The translations under genes were made by a program, and so were the position numbers. Positions 8,689-16,397 of a DNA stretch of 64,000 nucleotides are shown here, piece after piece; positions within the stretch are counted from its first letter, which is position 1, and each line of letters opens with the position of its first letter. The DNA lies in NCBI RefSeq assembly GCF_000520995.1, contig NZ_JACA01000047.1, positions 32,272 to 96,271 on the forward strand, read 5' to 3'. This DNA comes from Aquimarina macrocephali JAMB N27. GTDB lineage: Bacteria > Bacteroidota > Bacteroidia > Flavobacteriales > Flavobacteriaceae. The notes under the pieces were generated by a model that worked only from the letters and a program-made list of their open reading frames with translations, did no database searches and was not told the DNA's origin.

Positions 8689-8696
8689 TACCATTT

Positions 8697-8734
8697 AAAA
8701 AACTTCCGGAAAATCGATTTTCCGGAAGTTTTTT
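8697..8734. terminator. Bidirectional intrinsic terminator
   Basis: A perfect inverted repeat: six A, a GC-containing stem (CTTCCGGAAAAT) and its complement, then six T. It lies between the convergent ric and thioredoxin-like genes and can stop transcription from both sides. Confidence 0.9.
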
Positions 8735-8753
8735 ATAAATAAGCAAGATTTAT

Positions 8754-9377
8754 TTAATCAAAATCTTTTTCTAACGTAAGTGAGTCTTCAACTATATTCA
8801 CAAGGTCATTAATAATAGCTTCTCCTTTATTTTTATTATACCAGATTTGTAATTCTTTTTTAAAAGTGTCATCTATTTTTCCGTTTTCCTTTTTGTAAGC
8901 CAGAACCATATTAGTAGCTACTTGTGATCTTGGACCCCATATATTTAATACATTACCATCATTATCTGCTATTATCAGTTTAGGTATAGAGCGTGTTCCG
9001 TTTGTTAAAAAAAGATCCATAAACTCAGGATTATCATCTCGTAACAAGACTTTTAAGTCAATAGCGGGTACTTCTTTTGCTATTTTATTTAAAACAGGAA
9101 TGGTCTGCGCTCCATCAGCACACCAACTTTCTATAAGAACAAGCCAGGTTTGCTTTTCTTTCATATCTCGAAAAACTTGTTTGGCTTGCTCTGGGATCGC
9201 AAGAGTTTTATCGAGTCTTCGCATTCTGCTTGCATTTAATTTGGTAAAATCTACACGTTGCTTAACCTGTTCTATTCCTGTTGTACTTTCTTCTTCAACA
9301 AGACGATTTATTAGTTCAACATATGCTGTATAGGAAATCCCTTTGGCTATACCTTCTTTAATTATTTCATTCGTCAT
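8754..9377 (-). CDS. Thioredoxin-family protein with a single active-site Cys
   Basis: A 207-residue cytoplasmic protein. Residues about 75-185 form a thioredoxin fold: 'QTWLVLIESWCADGAQTIPVLNKIA', then the cis-Pro region 'GTRSIPKLIIADNDGNVL'. The active site reads WCADGA, so it has the first Cys but no resolving Cys. This variant is common in Bacteroidetes and its substrate is not known. It is a monocistronic leftward gene, convergent with ric, with which it shares the terminator. No membrane segment or signal peptide is present. Function beyond the family is unknown. Confidence 0.75.
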   Translation of the reverse strand: MTNEIIKEGIAKGISYTAYVELINRLVEEESTTGIEQVKQRVDFTKLNASRMRRLDKTLAIPEQAKQVFRDMKEKQTWLVLIESWCADGAQTIPVLNKIAKEVPAIDLKVLLRDDNPEFMDLFLTNGTRSIPKLIIADNDGNVLNIWGPRSQVATNMVLAYKKENGKIDDTFKKELQIWYNKNKGEAIINDLVNIVEDSLTLEKDFD

Positions 9378-9403
9378 ATCATAATATATTAGGGGTTTGT
9401 ATT

Positions 9404-9564
9404 GAACTCATCTTGAGCACTACTTTTGCCTGCAAAATTTACATTTTGCACCCTGATTTTGTTGATTTTTTTCAACGTAGCCGTAGCTATGCTGAAAAAA
9501 ACCACCTTCACCATGGTACAAAAGCCAAACTTTTCGGCTTAAAACCATTACTCAAGATGAGTTC
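9404..9564. repeat. Inverted-repeat element, copy 1 (161 bp)
   Basis: Bounded by perfect 14-bp terminal inverted repeats (GAACTCATCTTGAG and its complement). The arms form an imperfect long hairpin, with a T-run and A-run flanking the centre 'CAACGTAGCCGTAGCTATGCTG'. A second copy with the same ends and centre lies at 15287-15443. It contains no gene. Its right end includes the last codons and stop of nadB. It resembles a non-autonomous palindromic repeat of MITE or REP type. Confidence 0.75.
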
Positions 9565-11144
9565 ATTTCTAAAATTTCTAGAGAAGCACTATTATTATCT
9601 ATGTTAAAATACCCTCCTTTATTTTCTTTTCTTTCTAAGGATTGCCCTATAATCAAGTGCGCAATATTAATCATGTTTCGTAATTCACATAATGCCGTAT
9701 TTACCTTCGAATCTCTATAAAGCTCTTCTACTTCTCTATACATTAAGTCTAAATGTTCTTTAGCTTTTATCAAACGGTGGTTACTACGTACAATACCTAC
9801 ATAATCTCTCATCAAGGCCTGTAATTGCCTGATATTATGCCTTATGATAATGTGTTCTTTATTGACATGAGTTCCCTGATCATCCCAATCAGGAATAGAT
9901 ATTGAAACCGATTGCACAGTATTAGAACATAAGTATTTGTAACTGTTATGCGCATACACTAAAGCTTCTAACAAAGAGTTTGAAGCTAACCTGTTTGCTC
10001 CATGCAAGCCTGTTCTGGAACATTCTCCACAGGCAAATAAATTCTGAATAGATGTCATTCCATTTTTGTCAACTTCAATACCACCACATAAATAATGAGA
10101 TGCAGGAACTACCGGAATCCAATCTTTTTCTACGTTAACATGATTCGCTGTGCATTTTTTATAAATTGTGGGAAAATGTTTTTTAAAACCTTCTACCTGA
10201 AGATGGGTACAGTCTAAATAAACACAAGAATCCCCAGATTTTTTAAGTTCGTTATCTATACTTTTTGAGACTATATCTCGGGAAGCAAGTTCTCCTCTTG
10301 AGTCATAATCTAACATAAACCTATGTCCATTCTTATTTCGTAGATATGCTCCAAAACCTCTTACTGCTTCGGATATTAAGAACGATTGCCCATCTTTATC
10401 CTCGTATAATGCTGTTGGATGAAACTGAACAAATTCCATATCTTTAATTCTTGCTTTTGCTCTGTATGCCATTGCAATTCCATCACCCGTTGCTATAACA
10501 GGGTTAGTAGTATGACCGTATACTTTACCAATACCTCCTGTTGCTAACAATGTTACTGCGGCTTTTATCGTTTTTATTTCTCCAGTTTTTTGATTCAGAG
10601 CGTAAGCCCCATAACAAGAAATATTTTCATGACTTTGTATTTGCAATTGATGTTCTGTAATCAGATCAATTGCAAAATGATGACTTAATATACTAACGTT
10701 AGGCAATTGATGAATACGAGTTAGTAATGCTGTTTCTATTTCGCGACCTGTAATATCTTTATGATGAACAATACGGTATTCTGAATGCCCTCCTTCTTTA
10801 CCAAGATCTAAGTTCCCGTTATAATCTAAATCAAAATTAGCTCCCCATTGAATTAAATCATTAAGTCTTTTGGGGCCTTCTTTAACGACCATTTTAACAA
10901 TTTGCGGATCGCACAAACCGTCGCCTGCAATCAAAGTATCTTGTATATGTTTTTGAAAAGAATCTTCTTTAGCATCTAATACTACCGCTACCCCTCCTTG
11001 GGCATATTTCGTATTAGATTCATCATCATCTGCCTTCGTTATTATACAAACTCTTTTATCTTCAAATTTTTCTGCTACTTTAACCGCAAAAGTTAACCCA
11101 GCTGCACCAGAACCGATTACTAAATAGTCTACTGATATCATCAT
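9552..11144 (-). CDS. nadB: L-aspartate oxidase
   Basis: A 530-residue FAD protein oxidising L-aspartate to iminoaspartate, the first step of NAD synthesis. The FAD-binding start 'DYLVIGSGAAGLTFAVKVAE' is near residue 6. 'NTKYAQGGVAVV' (about 46) and 'EFVQFHPTALY' (about 235) are the conserved catalytic stretches, and 'GGIEVDKNGMTSIQNLFACGECSRTGLHGANRLASNSLLEALVY' is the C-terminal FAD signature. It follows nadA by 4 bp. Its last residues (MNSS) and stop codon are encoded by the terminal repeat of the element at 9404-9564, so insertion has replaced its natural 3' end. The enzyme body looks complete. Confidence 0.95.
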   Translation of the reverse strand: MMISVDYLVIGSGAAGLTFAVKVAEKFEDKRVCIITKADDDESNTKYAQGGVAVVLDAKEDSFQKHIQDTLIAGDGLCDPQIVKMVVKEGPKRLNDLIQWGANFDLDYNGNLDLGKEGGHSEYRIVHHKDITGREIETALLTRIHQLPNVSILSHHFAIDLITEHQLQIQSHENISCYGAYALNQKTGEIKTIKAAVTLLATGGIGKVYGHTTNPVIATGDGIAMAYRAKARIKDMEFVQFHPTALYEDKDGQSFLISEAVRGFGAYLRNKNGHRFMLDYDSRGELASRDIVSKSIDNELKKSGDSCVYLDCTHLQVEGFKKHFPTIYKKCTANHVNVEKDWIPVVPASHYLCGGIEVDKNGMTSIQNLFACGECSRTGLHGANRLASNSLLEALVYAHNSYKYLCSNTVQSVSISIPDWDDQGTHVNKEHIIIRHNIRQLQALMRDYVGIVRSNHRLIKAKEHLDLMYREVEELYRDSKVNTALCELRNMINIAHLIIGQSLERKENKGGYFNIDNNSASLEILEMNSS

Positions 11145-11148
11145 CCTT

Positions 11149-12093
11149 TTATTTAGAAAGTTCTAACATTCGTACAATAGGAGTTAATGCTTTTTTTCTT
11201 ATATCCTCTATGACATTTATTTCTGGGGTTTCATTATGAAGACAATCATATAATTTCTGAAGTGTGTTTACTTTCATATAACCACATTCACTACAAGCAC
11301 AAGTATTATCCTCTTCGGCAGGAGCAGGAATCAAGATTGTATTAGGTACCTTCTTTTTCATTTCGTGTAAAATACCTGCTTCAGTTGCTACTATAAACTT
11401 CTCTTTAGGATGTTCTTTTACATAATTTATCATCCCTGCAGTAGATCCTACATATTTTGCAGTTTTTAAAATATGCTCTTCAGATTCTGGATGAGCTATA
11501 ATTACCGACCCTGGATTATTTTTATATAAATCCAATAATTTGTCAATACAGAAAGCTTCATGTACTATACAACTGCCATCCCAAAGTAACATATCTCTAC
11601 CGGTTTGTTTTATGATGTATTTACCTAGGTTCTTATCTGGAGCAAAAATTATAGGTGTATCCTTTGGTATCGACTCCACAATTTTAAGAGCATTAGAAGA
11701 AGTGCAAACCAAATCACTCATTGCTTTAATTTCTGCCGAACAATTGATATAAGTAATTACAATATGATCCGGGTGTGATGCTACAAAAGAACCAAATGCA
11801 TTGGGAGGGCAGGAATCTGCTAATGAGCACCCGGCGGTTAAATCTGGTAAAACTACTTTTTTTGCAGGGTTAAGGATTTTCGCAGTCTCTGCCATAAAGT
11901 GCACACCTGCAAAGACAATAATATCTGCATCAATTTCTGCTGCTTTTTGGGATAGCCCTAAACTATCTCCAACATAATCAGCAACCTCTTGTATTTCTGG
12001 CCGTTGATAATAATGTGCAAGGATTACAGCATTTTTTTCTTCCTTTATTTTGTTTATTTTTTCTTTTAACTCCACTTTTACAATACTATTCAT
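11149..12093 (-). CDS. nadA: Quinolinate synthase
   Basis: A 314-residue enzyme condensing iminoaspartate with dihydroxyacetone phosphate to quinolinate, using a [4Fe-4S] cluster. Signature stretches are 'NAVILAHYYQRPEIQEVADYVGDSLGLS' at the start, 'FAGVHFMAETAKILNP', 'GCSLADSCP', 'YINCSAEIKA' and 'NTCACSECGYMKVNTLQKLYDCL'. The cluster cysteines lie in the 'GCSLAD', 'CTSSNA' and 'CSECGYM' regions. It is first in the nadA-nadB operon. The 5' region carries the paired operator at 12131-12166, which would put NAD synthesis under the same control as nirK; the oxygen- and NO-sensitive cluster makes that sensible. Confidence 0.95.
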   Translation of the reverse strand: MNSIVKVELKEKINKIKEEKNAVILAHYYQRPEIQEVADYVGDSLGLSQKAAEIDADIIVFAGVHFMAETAKILNPAKKVVLPDLTAGCSLADSCPPNAFGSFVASHPDHIVITYINCSAEIKAMSDLVCTSSNALKIVESIPKDTPIIFAPDKNLGKYIIKQTGRDMLLWDGSCIVHEAFCIDKLLDLYKNNPGSVIIAHPESEEHILKTAKYVGSTAGMINYVKEHPKEKFIVATEAGILHEMKKKVPNTILIPAPAEEDNTCACSECGYMKVNTLQKLYDCLHNETPEINVIEDIRKKALTPIVRMLELSK

Positions 12094-12130
12094 TACATCG
12101 CGAAAAATAGAGGTCTTTGAATGTGAATAC

Positions 12131-12166
12131 TATGACAAAAGTCATAATTAAAGATAAAAAAGTCTT
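12131..12166. promoter_or_regulatory. Paired operator: class I (12131-12146) plus class II (12151-12166)
   Basis: Class I is the perfect palindrome TATGAC-AAAA-GTCATA, centred 45 bp before the nadA ATG. Class II is AAGAT-AAAAAA-GTCTT, centred 65 bp before it. The 20-bp centre spacing equals that at nirK. The class II core is the exact reverse complement of the one at 4999-5014. Confidence 0.65.
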
Positions 12167-12209
12167 TTTTATGTTATTTCACCATACGACTCATTTATAC
12201 ATCATAAAA

Positions 12210-12235
12210 AAAGGCCTCTCTTTCGAGTGGCCTTT
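12210..12235 (-). terminator. Intrinsic terminator after the copper-type lipoprotein gene
   Basis: Stem AAAGGCC/GGCCTTT with an inner CTC/GAG helix across a T-T mismatch, loop TTTC. Read leftwards it is followed by a run of T. It lies 20 bp past the stop of the 12256-13104 gene. Confidence 0.8.
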
Positions 12236-12255
12236 CATTAAAATAAAAGAGAAAT

Positions 12256-13104
12256 TTAAAACTCAATTTCAAAAAATAAACTGCTTTCGAGGTTATCCGT
12301 GGTAACGTCTTCTCCTTTTAGTACTTCTTGAGATTCGTTTAATAATTTCAAGTTAATTTTCCAATACCCTGTCATGGTTAGTGATAATTTTCCATTGTAC
12401 ATTTTTGATGCACTATCATAACTCAAATCTTCATTATTTGGCGAGCTATGATTACCCATACTAGGCATTCGAGGGTCTACTGTAATTTTATAGTTTTCTA
12501 CTACAGGAAAAGTCATCATGTTTTCCATTTTAAAAAGCATCGCACTAAAATCATTTACTGCAACTTTTGGATCTACAGGTCCAGCCATAGTCAAAATATA
12601 ACGAGTACCATCACTACCCATGAATGTGCTTACTTTTTGTTTACCATCTGCCGGTGATATTACATCTATGGTTTTCTTTGTTGTGAATTCTTCTCCATTA
12701 ATTTTATAGGTAATGGTAAGATCCCAATATTCATCGCCATTGCCTGGCATTTGAAAAACCAAGAATCCCTTAGAAACTGTCTTGTCTTCGGTAACAGTCA
12801 AGGTAGATTTTGGACAAGAGTGTTCCATTTGTGTCATATGCATCATGGGCATCCAAGAAATTTCGGATTGAGAAACATAGTTTTTTGTCGCCATATCTTT
12901 AATACGTATATACACTTCATTATATCCAATGCTAAAATCGTTCTTCTTAGAATACAATTCTATAGAATGATTGTTAGCATCAAAAGAAGTTACCAGGTTA
13001 AATCCTTCCATAGGATTTACTATCATTTCGTCATCATCAGAACTACATGAAACAAAAATGGTTGAAAGTATGATTACTGTAAAAATTAATTTTATGGTTT
13101 TCAT
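12256..13104 (-). CDS. Met/His-rich lipoprotein, probable copper binding (YtkA-like)
   Basis: A 282-residue lipoprotein (signal ending VSCSS). Two beta-domain repeats each carry a Met/His cluster: 'SWMPMMHMTQMEHSCP' near residue 90 and 'DPRMPSMGNHSSP' near residue 210. This pattern of Met and His in an Ig-like YtkA domain is typical of periplasmic copper binders. It follows the TonB receptor by 24 bp, so the pair is one operon. With NirK and Sco in the same window, delivery of copper is a reasonable inference. Substrate is not proven; another soft metal is possible. Confidence 0.6.
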   Translation of the reverse strand: MKTIKLIFTVIILSTIFVSCSSDDDEMIVNPMEGFNLVTSFDANNHSIELYSKKNDFSIGYNEVYIRIKDMATKNYVSQSEISWMPMMHMTQMEHSCPKSTLTVTEDKTVSKGFLVFQMPGNGDEYWDLTITYKINGEEFTTKKTIDVISPADGKQKVSTFMGSDGTRYILTMAGPVDPKVAVNDFSAMLFKMENMMTFPVVENYKITVDPRMPSMGNHSSPNNEDLSYDSASKMYNGKLSLTMTGYWKINLKLLNESQEVLKGEDVTTDNLESSLFFEIEF

Positions 13105-13128
13105 TTGTTTATTTTTAATTATGTTTTT

Positions 13129-15195
13129 TTAATTGATTTTGTATGAAAATGTGATGAAGAAATTACGTCCCATTCGAGGAACATTTTTCCAATCTGTATA
13201 CGTTGAATAGTATTCATCAAAAATATTTTCTACACCTGCCTTGGCATATACCACATCGTTATTCAGGTAAAAGGTTTTTCCCAGAGTTAGAGAAAAAATG
13301 ATGTAGGCTGATGTTTTATCTTCGCCAAATTCTGGATTAAAATTTATTTGATCTCCAGCACCTTTCATGGTAACTTCTCCTGAAAAACTCCTTTTATTAT
13401 ACTGAATCCCGGATCGATACGATATAGGACTTATAAAAGGCAAATTGCGATTGGTATCATCTTTTCCCTGATGGTAGGATACCGAAGCAGACCATCCAAG
13501 TTCTGGTATGATTTTGTATTCTGTACTCAAAGACACATTAACCAAATCGGCATACTCTAGATTTTCATATATTTTTACTCCATCAGCACCAATTGTCATA
13601 GTACTAAGTGATTCATTTACCTCACCAATAATGTAATTAGGCATTCGAAAAATATTTCCTTCCAGAGCAATTTTTAATTTGGATTTTTCTAACGAAATTT
13701 TAGCGTTACCCTCTATAGATTGTTCATTTTTTAAGTTAGGGTCACCAATATAATCGTGATTATCAAAACTGTTAAAAAGATAAAACCCATATCCTTCTGA
13801 TACTGATGGTGCTCGTTCTCCATAAGACAGTCCAGCATTGATGTGAATAGGATCTAAATGTTTATGATATTGCAGCGAAGCACTTTTAAGAAAGCGTGTT
13901 TTGGATTCTTCCATATCTGGATAAAAGATTCTAAGACTATTAAGTCCAAAATCATCAGCTATAGTATTGTTTTGCACAGCTAATCTCGCAGATAGTTTTA
14001 AAGAACTTTTTTTAAAGCTGATCTTATCTTCAGCATATAAACCTGTATTCCAAGTTCGTACATCGGGCCAAGTAAGCATAAACATAGGGTTCTCATTGGG
14101 ATTATTGGGGTACATTGTCATTTCTGCAAGAGACTTATTATAAAACCCGTCCCATTTCATCAAAAAGTGTTGTTTTTTGGTTTTCAAATTCGCTTCAGAG
14201 AAAAACCCATACGTATCACTCCATCCCGGCATATCCATTCGAATAGGTACATCTGGTCTTTGAGAATCATCCATCACATGAGTAACTTTATTAAAGTACA
14301 CTTTAGACTTCCAATCGCTAAATACACCTATAGTATTTTGTTCAAAACCTATAGATGCAATAATTGCACGTGCCAAAGAAACATCCATGGGTAATGCAGG
14401 ATACCCTACATCTCGTGCTTCATCATAAATAGCAGTTGCTGTGAGTGCCTTGTTTTTATCAATCTTATATCCTCCGTTTACAGAGACATTATACTTTGTA
14501 TATTGAGAAAAATTGATTTCTTCTCCATTTCCTGCAGTATAGTTTTCCGCTTTGCGATAAATGATATCTCCATCTACATAAAAATCAGAATTTGAATAAT
14601 TGGCTTCTGCCCCCAGAACCACTAATTGGTTATTGGTTTCGAATCCATCTTCTAAACTTGCTTTGAATCCTGTTTCTCTAAAATTGCTTTTATCTAACTT
14701 CAGATCTATTGCGCCTCCTATACAGTTTCCATATTCCGACCCTTGTTGTCCCGATGCAACATGGGCTTTAGCAAGGTTGGACACATCTACATAAGAGGTA
14801 ATAGGATCCATTTTATCTGTACACGCACCAAAGATTCGCATCCCATCAATAGTAACAGAAAGTCTTTCTGATGTCATATTATTTAACGCAGGTTCCCAAG
14901 CATAGGCTCCTCGTTTTATCATACCCACTTTTTGTGAAAGCTCCAGGTATTCATCTAACGATGATAATGGTTTAGGTTGTTTTTGATAATCCAATTCTTT
15001 TCTGGCAGATATCAAAATAACTTCTTCCAGATTGATTGGCATAATAGTATCTGGCTCTTTGTTTAGGATTTCTTCCTGGGCATTAACCCAACAGGGGGTA
15101 ATTTGAAAAAGCAGGATATACCATAGCATATTTACCCTTTTAAACGGTGCCCTCAAAACCCTATACAAAGAGGTCACACCAATACTAGTTTTCAT
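13129..15195 (-). CDS. TonB-dependent outer-membrane receptor, probably for copper
   Basis: A 688-residue protein with signal sequence, plug and 22-strand barrel. The plug starts near residue 50 ('INLEEVILISARKELDYQ'). 'LSVTIDGMRIFGACTDKMDPITSYVDVSNLAKAHVASGQQGSEYGNCIGGAIDLKL' is the TonB plug core. The C-terminus 'VENIFDEYYSTYTDWKNVPRMGRNFFITFSYKIN' ends with an aromatic residue two from the end. The plug contains 'GACTDKMDP' and 'GNCIGG', unusual cysteines and Met that could bind metal. Co-transcription with a Met/His-rich lipoprotein suggests copper import. The receptor call is firm; the substrate is inferred. Confidence 0.85.
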   Translation of the reverse strand: MKTSIGVTSLYRVLRAPFKRVNMLWYILLFQITPCWVNAQEEILNKEPDTIMPINLEEVILISARKELDYQKQPKPLSSLDEYLELSQKVGMIKRGAYAWEPALNNMTSERLSVTIDGMRIFGACTDKMDPITSYVDVSNLAKAHVASGQQGSEYGNCIGGAIDLKLDKSNFRETGFKASLEDGFETNNQLVVLGAEANYSNSDFYVDGDIIYRKAENYTAGNGEEINFSQYTKYNVSVNGGYKIDKNKALTATAIYDEARDVGYPALPMDVSLARAIIASIGFEQNTIGVFSDWKSKVYFNKVTHVMDDSQRPDVPIRMDMPGWSDTYGFFSEANLKTKKQHFLMKWDGFYNKSLAEMTMYPNNPNENPMFMLTWPDVRTWNTGLYAEDKISFKKSSLKLSARLAVQNNTIADDFGLNSLRIFYPDMEESKTRFLKSASLQYHKHLDPIHINAGLSYGERAPSVSEGYGFYLFNSFDNHDYIGDPNLKNEQSIEGNAKISLEKSKLKIALEGNIFRMPNYIIGEVNESLSTMTIGADGVKIYENLEYADLVNVSLSTEYKIIPELGWSASVSYHQGKDDTNRNLPFISPISYRSGIQYNKRSFSGEVTMKGAGDQINFNPEFGEDKTSAYIIFSLTLGKTFYLNNDVVYAKAGVENIFDEYYSTYTDWKNVPRMGRNFFITFSYKIN

Positions 15196-15247
15196 TAGAA
15201 TATATTTTATAAATAATTCAACATATAAATAAGTTTATGTACATGTA

Positions 15248-15271
15248 TTTGAGGTATATCATACCTTCAAA
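15248..15271. other. Short imperfect inverted repeat upstream of the TonB receptor
   Basis: TTTGAGGTAT and ATACCTTCAAA pair around ATC with one bulge, 53 bp before the receptor ATG. No T-run follows, so it is more likely an operator than a terminator. The binding factor is unknown. Confidence 0.3.
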
Positions 15272-15286
15272 ACAAATACACTGATA

Positions 15287-15443
15287 GAACTCATTTAAGC
15301 TTTTACTTTTTGCTGCAAATTTTTCTTATTCACCCTAATTTTGACTTTTTCGTAACGTAGCTATAGCTATGCTCCTCAAAAAAGGATTCATTATGGTAAA
15401 AAATCTTAAATTTTCGTGTAAAACAAAAAATTCAAATGAGTTC
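15287..15443. repeat. Inverted-repeat element, copy 2 (157 bp)
   Basis: Terminal inverted repeats GAACTCATTT / AAATGAGTTC, central 'GTAACGTAGCTATAGCTATGCTC', and internal stretches ('TGCAAATTTTTCTTATTCACCCT', 'TTATGGTAAAA') that align with copy 1 at 9404-9564. It has diverged from copy 1 in the arms but keeps the ends and centre. It sits between the TonB receptor promoter and the stop of the small 15452-15826 gene. Confidence 0.7.
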
Positions 15444-15451
15444 ATATTGAA

Positions 15452-15826
15452 TTATCCAAACTCCGGAGGTGGAGAAATATCTGTAATAAGTAATTTAGAA
15501 ATTATTTCTTGTGTAGTTTTATAATTGTTCTCAACTGTATTTTCTGGTTCATTTTTTAAATCGAAATCAAGTAATAGTTGAAAAAAAACAATATGCTGAA
15601 TCTCATTCTTAGATTTTTTGTCTTTGAATGGATTATTTTCTGAGTCGGATTCTTTGGCTAATTGTTTTTTTAAATAGCATTTACCATCACACTTTAATCT
15701 AGGCCTATCTTTATTTATACAGAGGTTTTTTACGATGTAATCATAATTCATGATATACTCTCCTACTGGCCAAAGAGGCTTGATAAGCATCAGGAGAGCA
15801 ACGAATAGAATTACCTTACTTTTCAT
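15452..15826 (-). CDS. Small exported or membrane-anchored protein with CDGKCYL motif
   Basis: A 124-residue protein with an N-terminal hydrophobic segment (residues about 4-22), then 'YDYIVKNLCINKDRPRLKCDGKCYLKKQLAK', with three cysteines (C-x11-CxxxC). A charged linker and a second hydrophobic patch ('HIVFFQLLLDF') follow. I recall such small CDGKCYL proteins in Bacteroidetes near metal-uptake genes, but no activity is known to me. A paired operator sits between it and the divergent Rrf2 gene at 15928. The cysteines could bind copper; that is inference. Confidence 0.5.
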   Translation of the reverse strand: MKSKVILFVALLMLIKPLWPVGEYIMNYDYIVKNLCINKDRPRLKCDGKCYLKKQLAKESDSENNPFKDKKSKNEIQHIVFFQLLLDFDLKNEPENTVENNYKTTQEIISKLLITDISPPPEFG

Positions 15827-15860
15827 GCGGCAAATATAGCTCCTATTACAGGAAGAAAAA

Positions 15861-15895
15861 TATGATAAAAGTCACAAAAAAGACAAAACGATCTT
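15861..15895. promoter_or_regulatory. Paired operator: class I (15861-15876) plus class II (15880-15895)
   Basis: Class I is TATGAT-AAAA-GTCACA (one arm imperfect), centred 42 bp before the leftward 15826 ATG. Class II is AAGAC-AAAACG-ATCTT, centred 61 bp before it. The distances almost equal those at nadA. The site could also control the rightward Rrf2 gene at 15928. Confidence 0.6.
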
Positions 15896-15927
15896 TTTTA
15901 TTATATTTGATCTAAAAAAAAGCTATT

Positions 15928-16377
15928 ATGCTATCTAACGCTTGTAAATATGCTATAAGAGCAATCCTTTATCTAGCAATACACTCTGATGAGACTCATA
16001 AAATAGGAGTAAAAAAAATTGCCGAAGAATTAGAGACGCCTCAACCTTTTTTGGCCAAATTATTAAGGCAATTAACCTCTAATAAGTTGGTTTCCTCTAC
16101 TAAAGGTCCTGGGGGTGGTTTTTTTCTGGATAAAAAAAATAAAGAGAAATCAGTTTGGGATGTTATTTGTTGCATCGATGGTACTCATAAATTTGATAAA
16201 TGTTTTTTAGGACTATCAAAATGTAGCGATAAAAATCCATGTCCTGTACATTCTACCGTATCTCCATTTAAGAAAAAAATATTAAATGAATTTAGAGATA
16301 AAACGATTTCTAAACTTGTTGAAGAAATTGAAGTAGAAGGAACCGTAATTTCCTTAAAAGGATTTGATCTAAAATAA
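15928..16377 (+). CDS. Second Rrf2-family Fe-S regulator
   Basis: A 149-residue protein starting 'MLSNACKYAIRAILYLAIHS', with winged helix and Gly-rich wing ('TKGPGGGFFL'). The cysteine set 'KCFLGLSKCSDKNPCPVH' (about residues 91-108) matches the cluster-binding loop of the first Rrf2 protein of the window. The two are paralogues with the same spacing of the last cysteines. It stands alone, divergent from the CDGKCYL gene, with a paired operator between them. Which signal it senses (NO, oxygen, iron-sulfur status) cannot be told from the sequence. It may share class II sites with the 5191 gene. Confidence 0.85.
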   Translation: MLSNACKYAIRAILYLAIHSDETHKIGVKKIAEELETPQPFLAKLLRQLTSNKLVSSTKGPGGGFFLDKKNKEKSVWDVICCIDGTHKFDKCFLGLSKCSDKNPCPVHSTVSPFKKKILNEFRDKTISKLVEEIEVEGTVISLKGFDLK

Positions 16378-16397
16378 TAACTTTACCTAGATATCAT

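Noticed and set aside
1..9400. A complete denitrification pathway
   Set aside because: Only nitrite to NO to N2O is encoded here; no nitrate reductase and no nosZ-type nitrous oxide reductase were seen.
9413..9607. Rightward open frame of 64 codons after the thioredoxin-like gene
   Set aside because: It lies inside the inverted-repeat element and the antisense of nadB; no family match and no sensible start context.
11540..11752. Rightward frames antisense to nadA, and similar antisense frames across the PKS genes
   Set aside because: They are shadows of strongly supported genes on the other strand, with no domain content.
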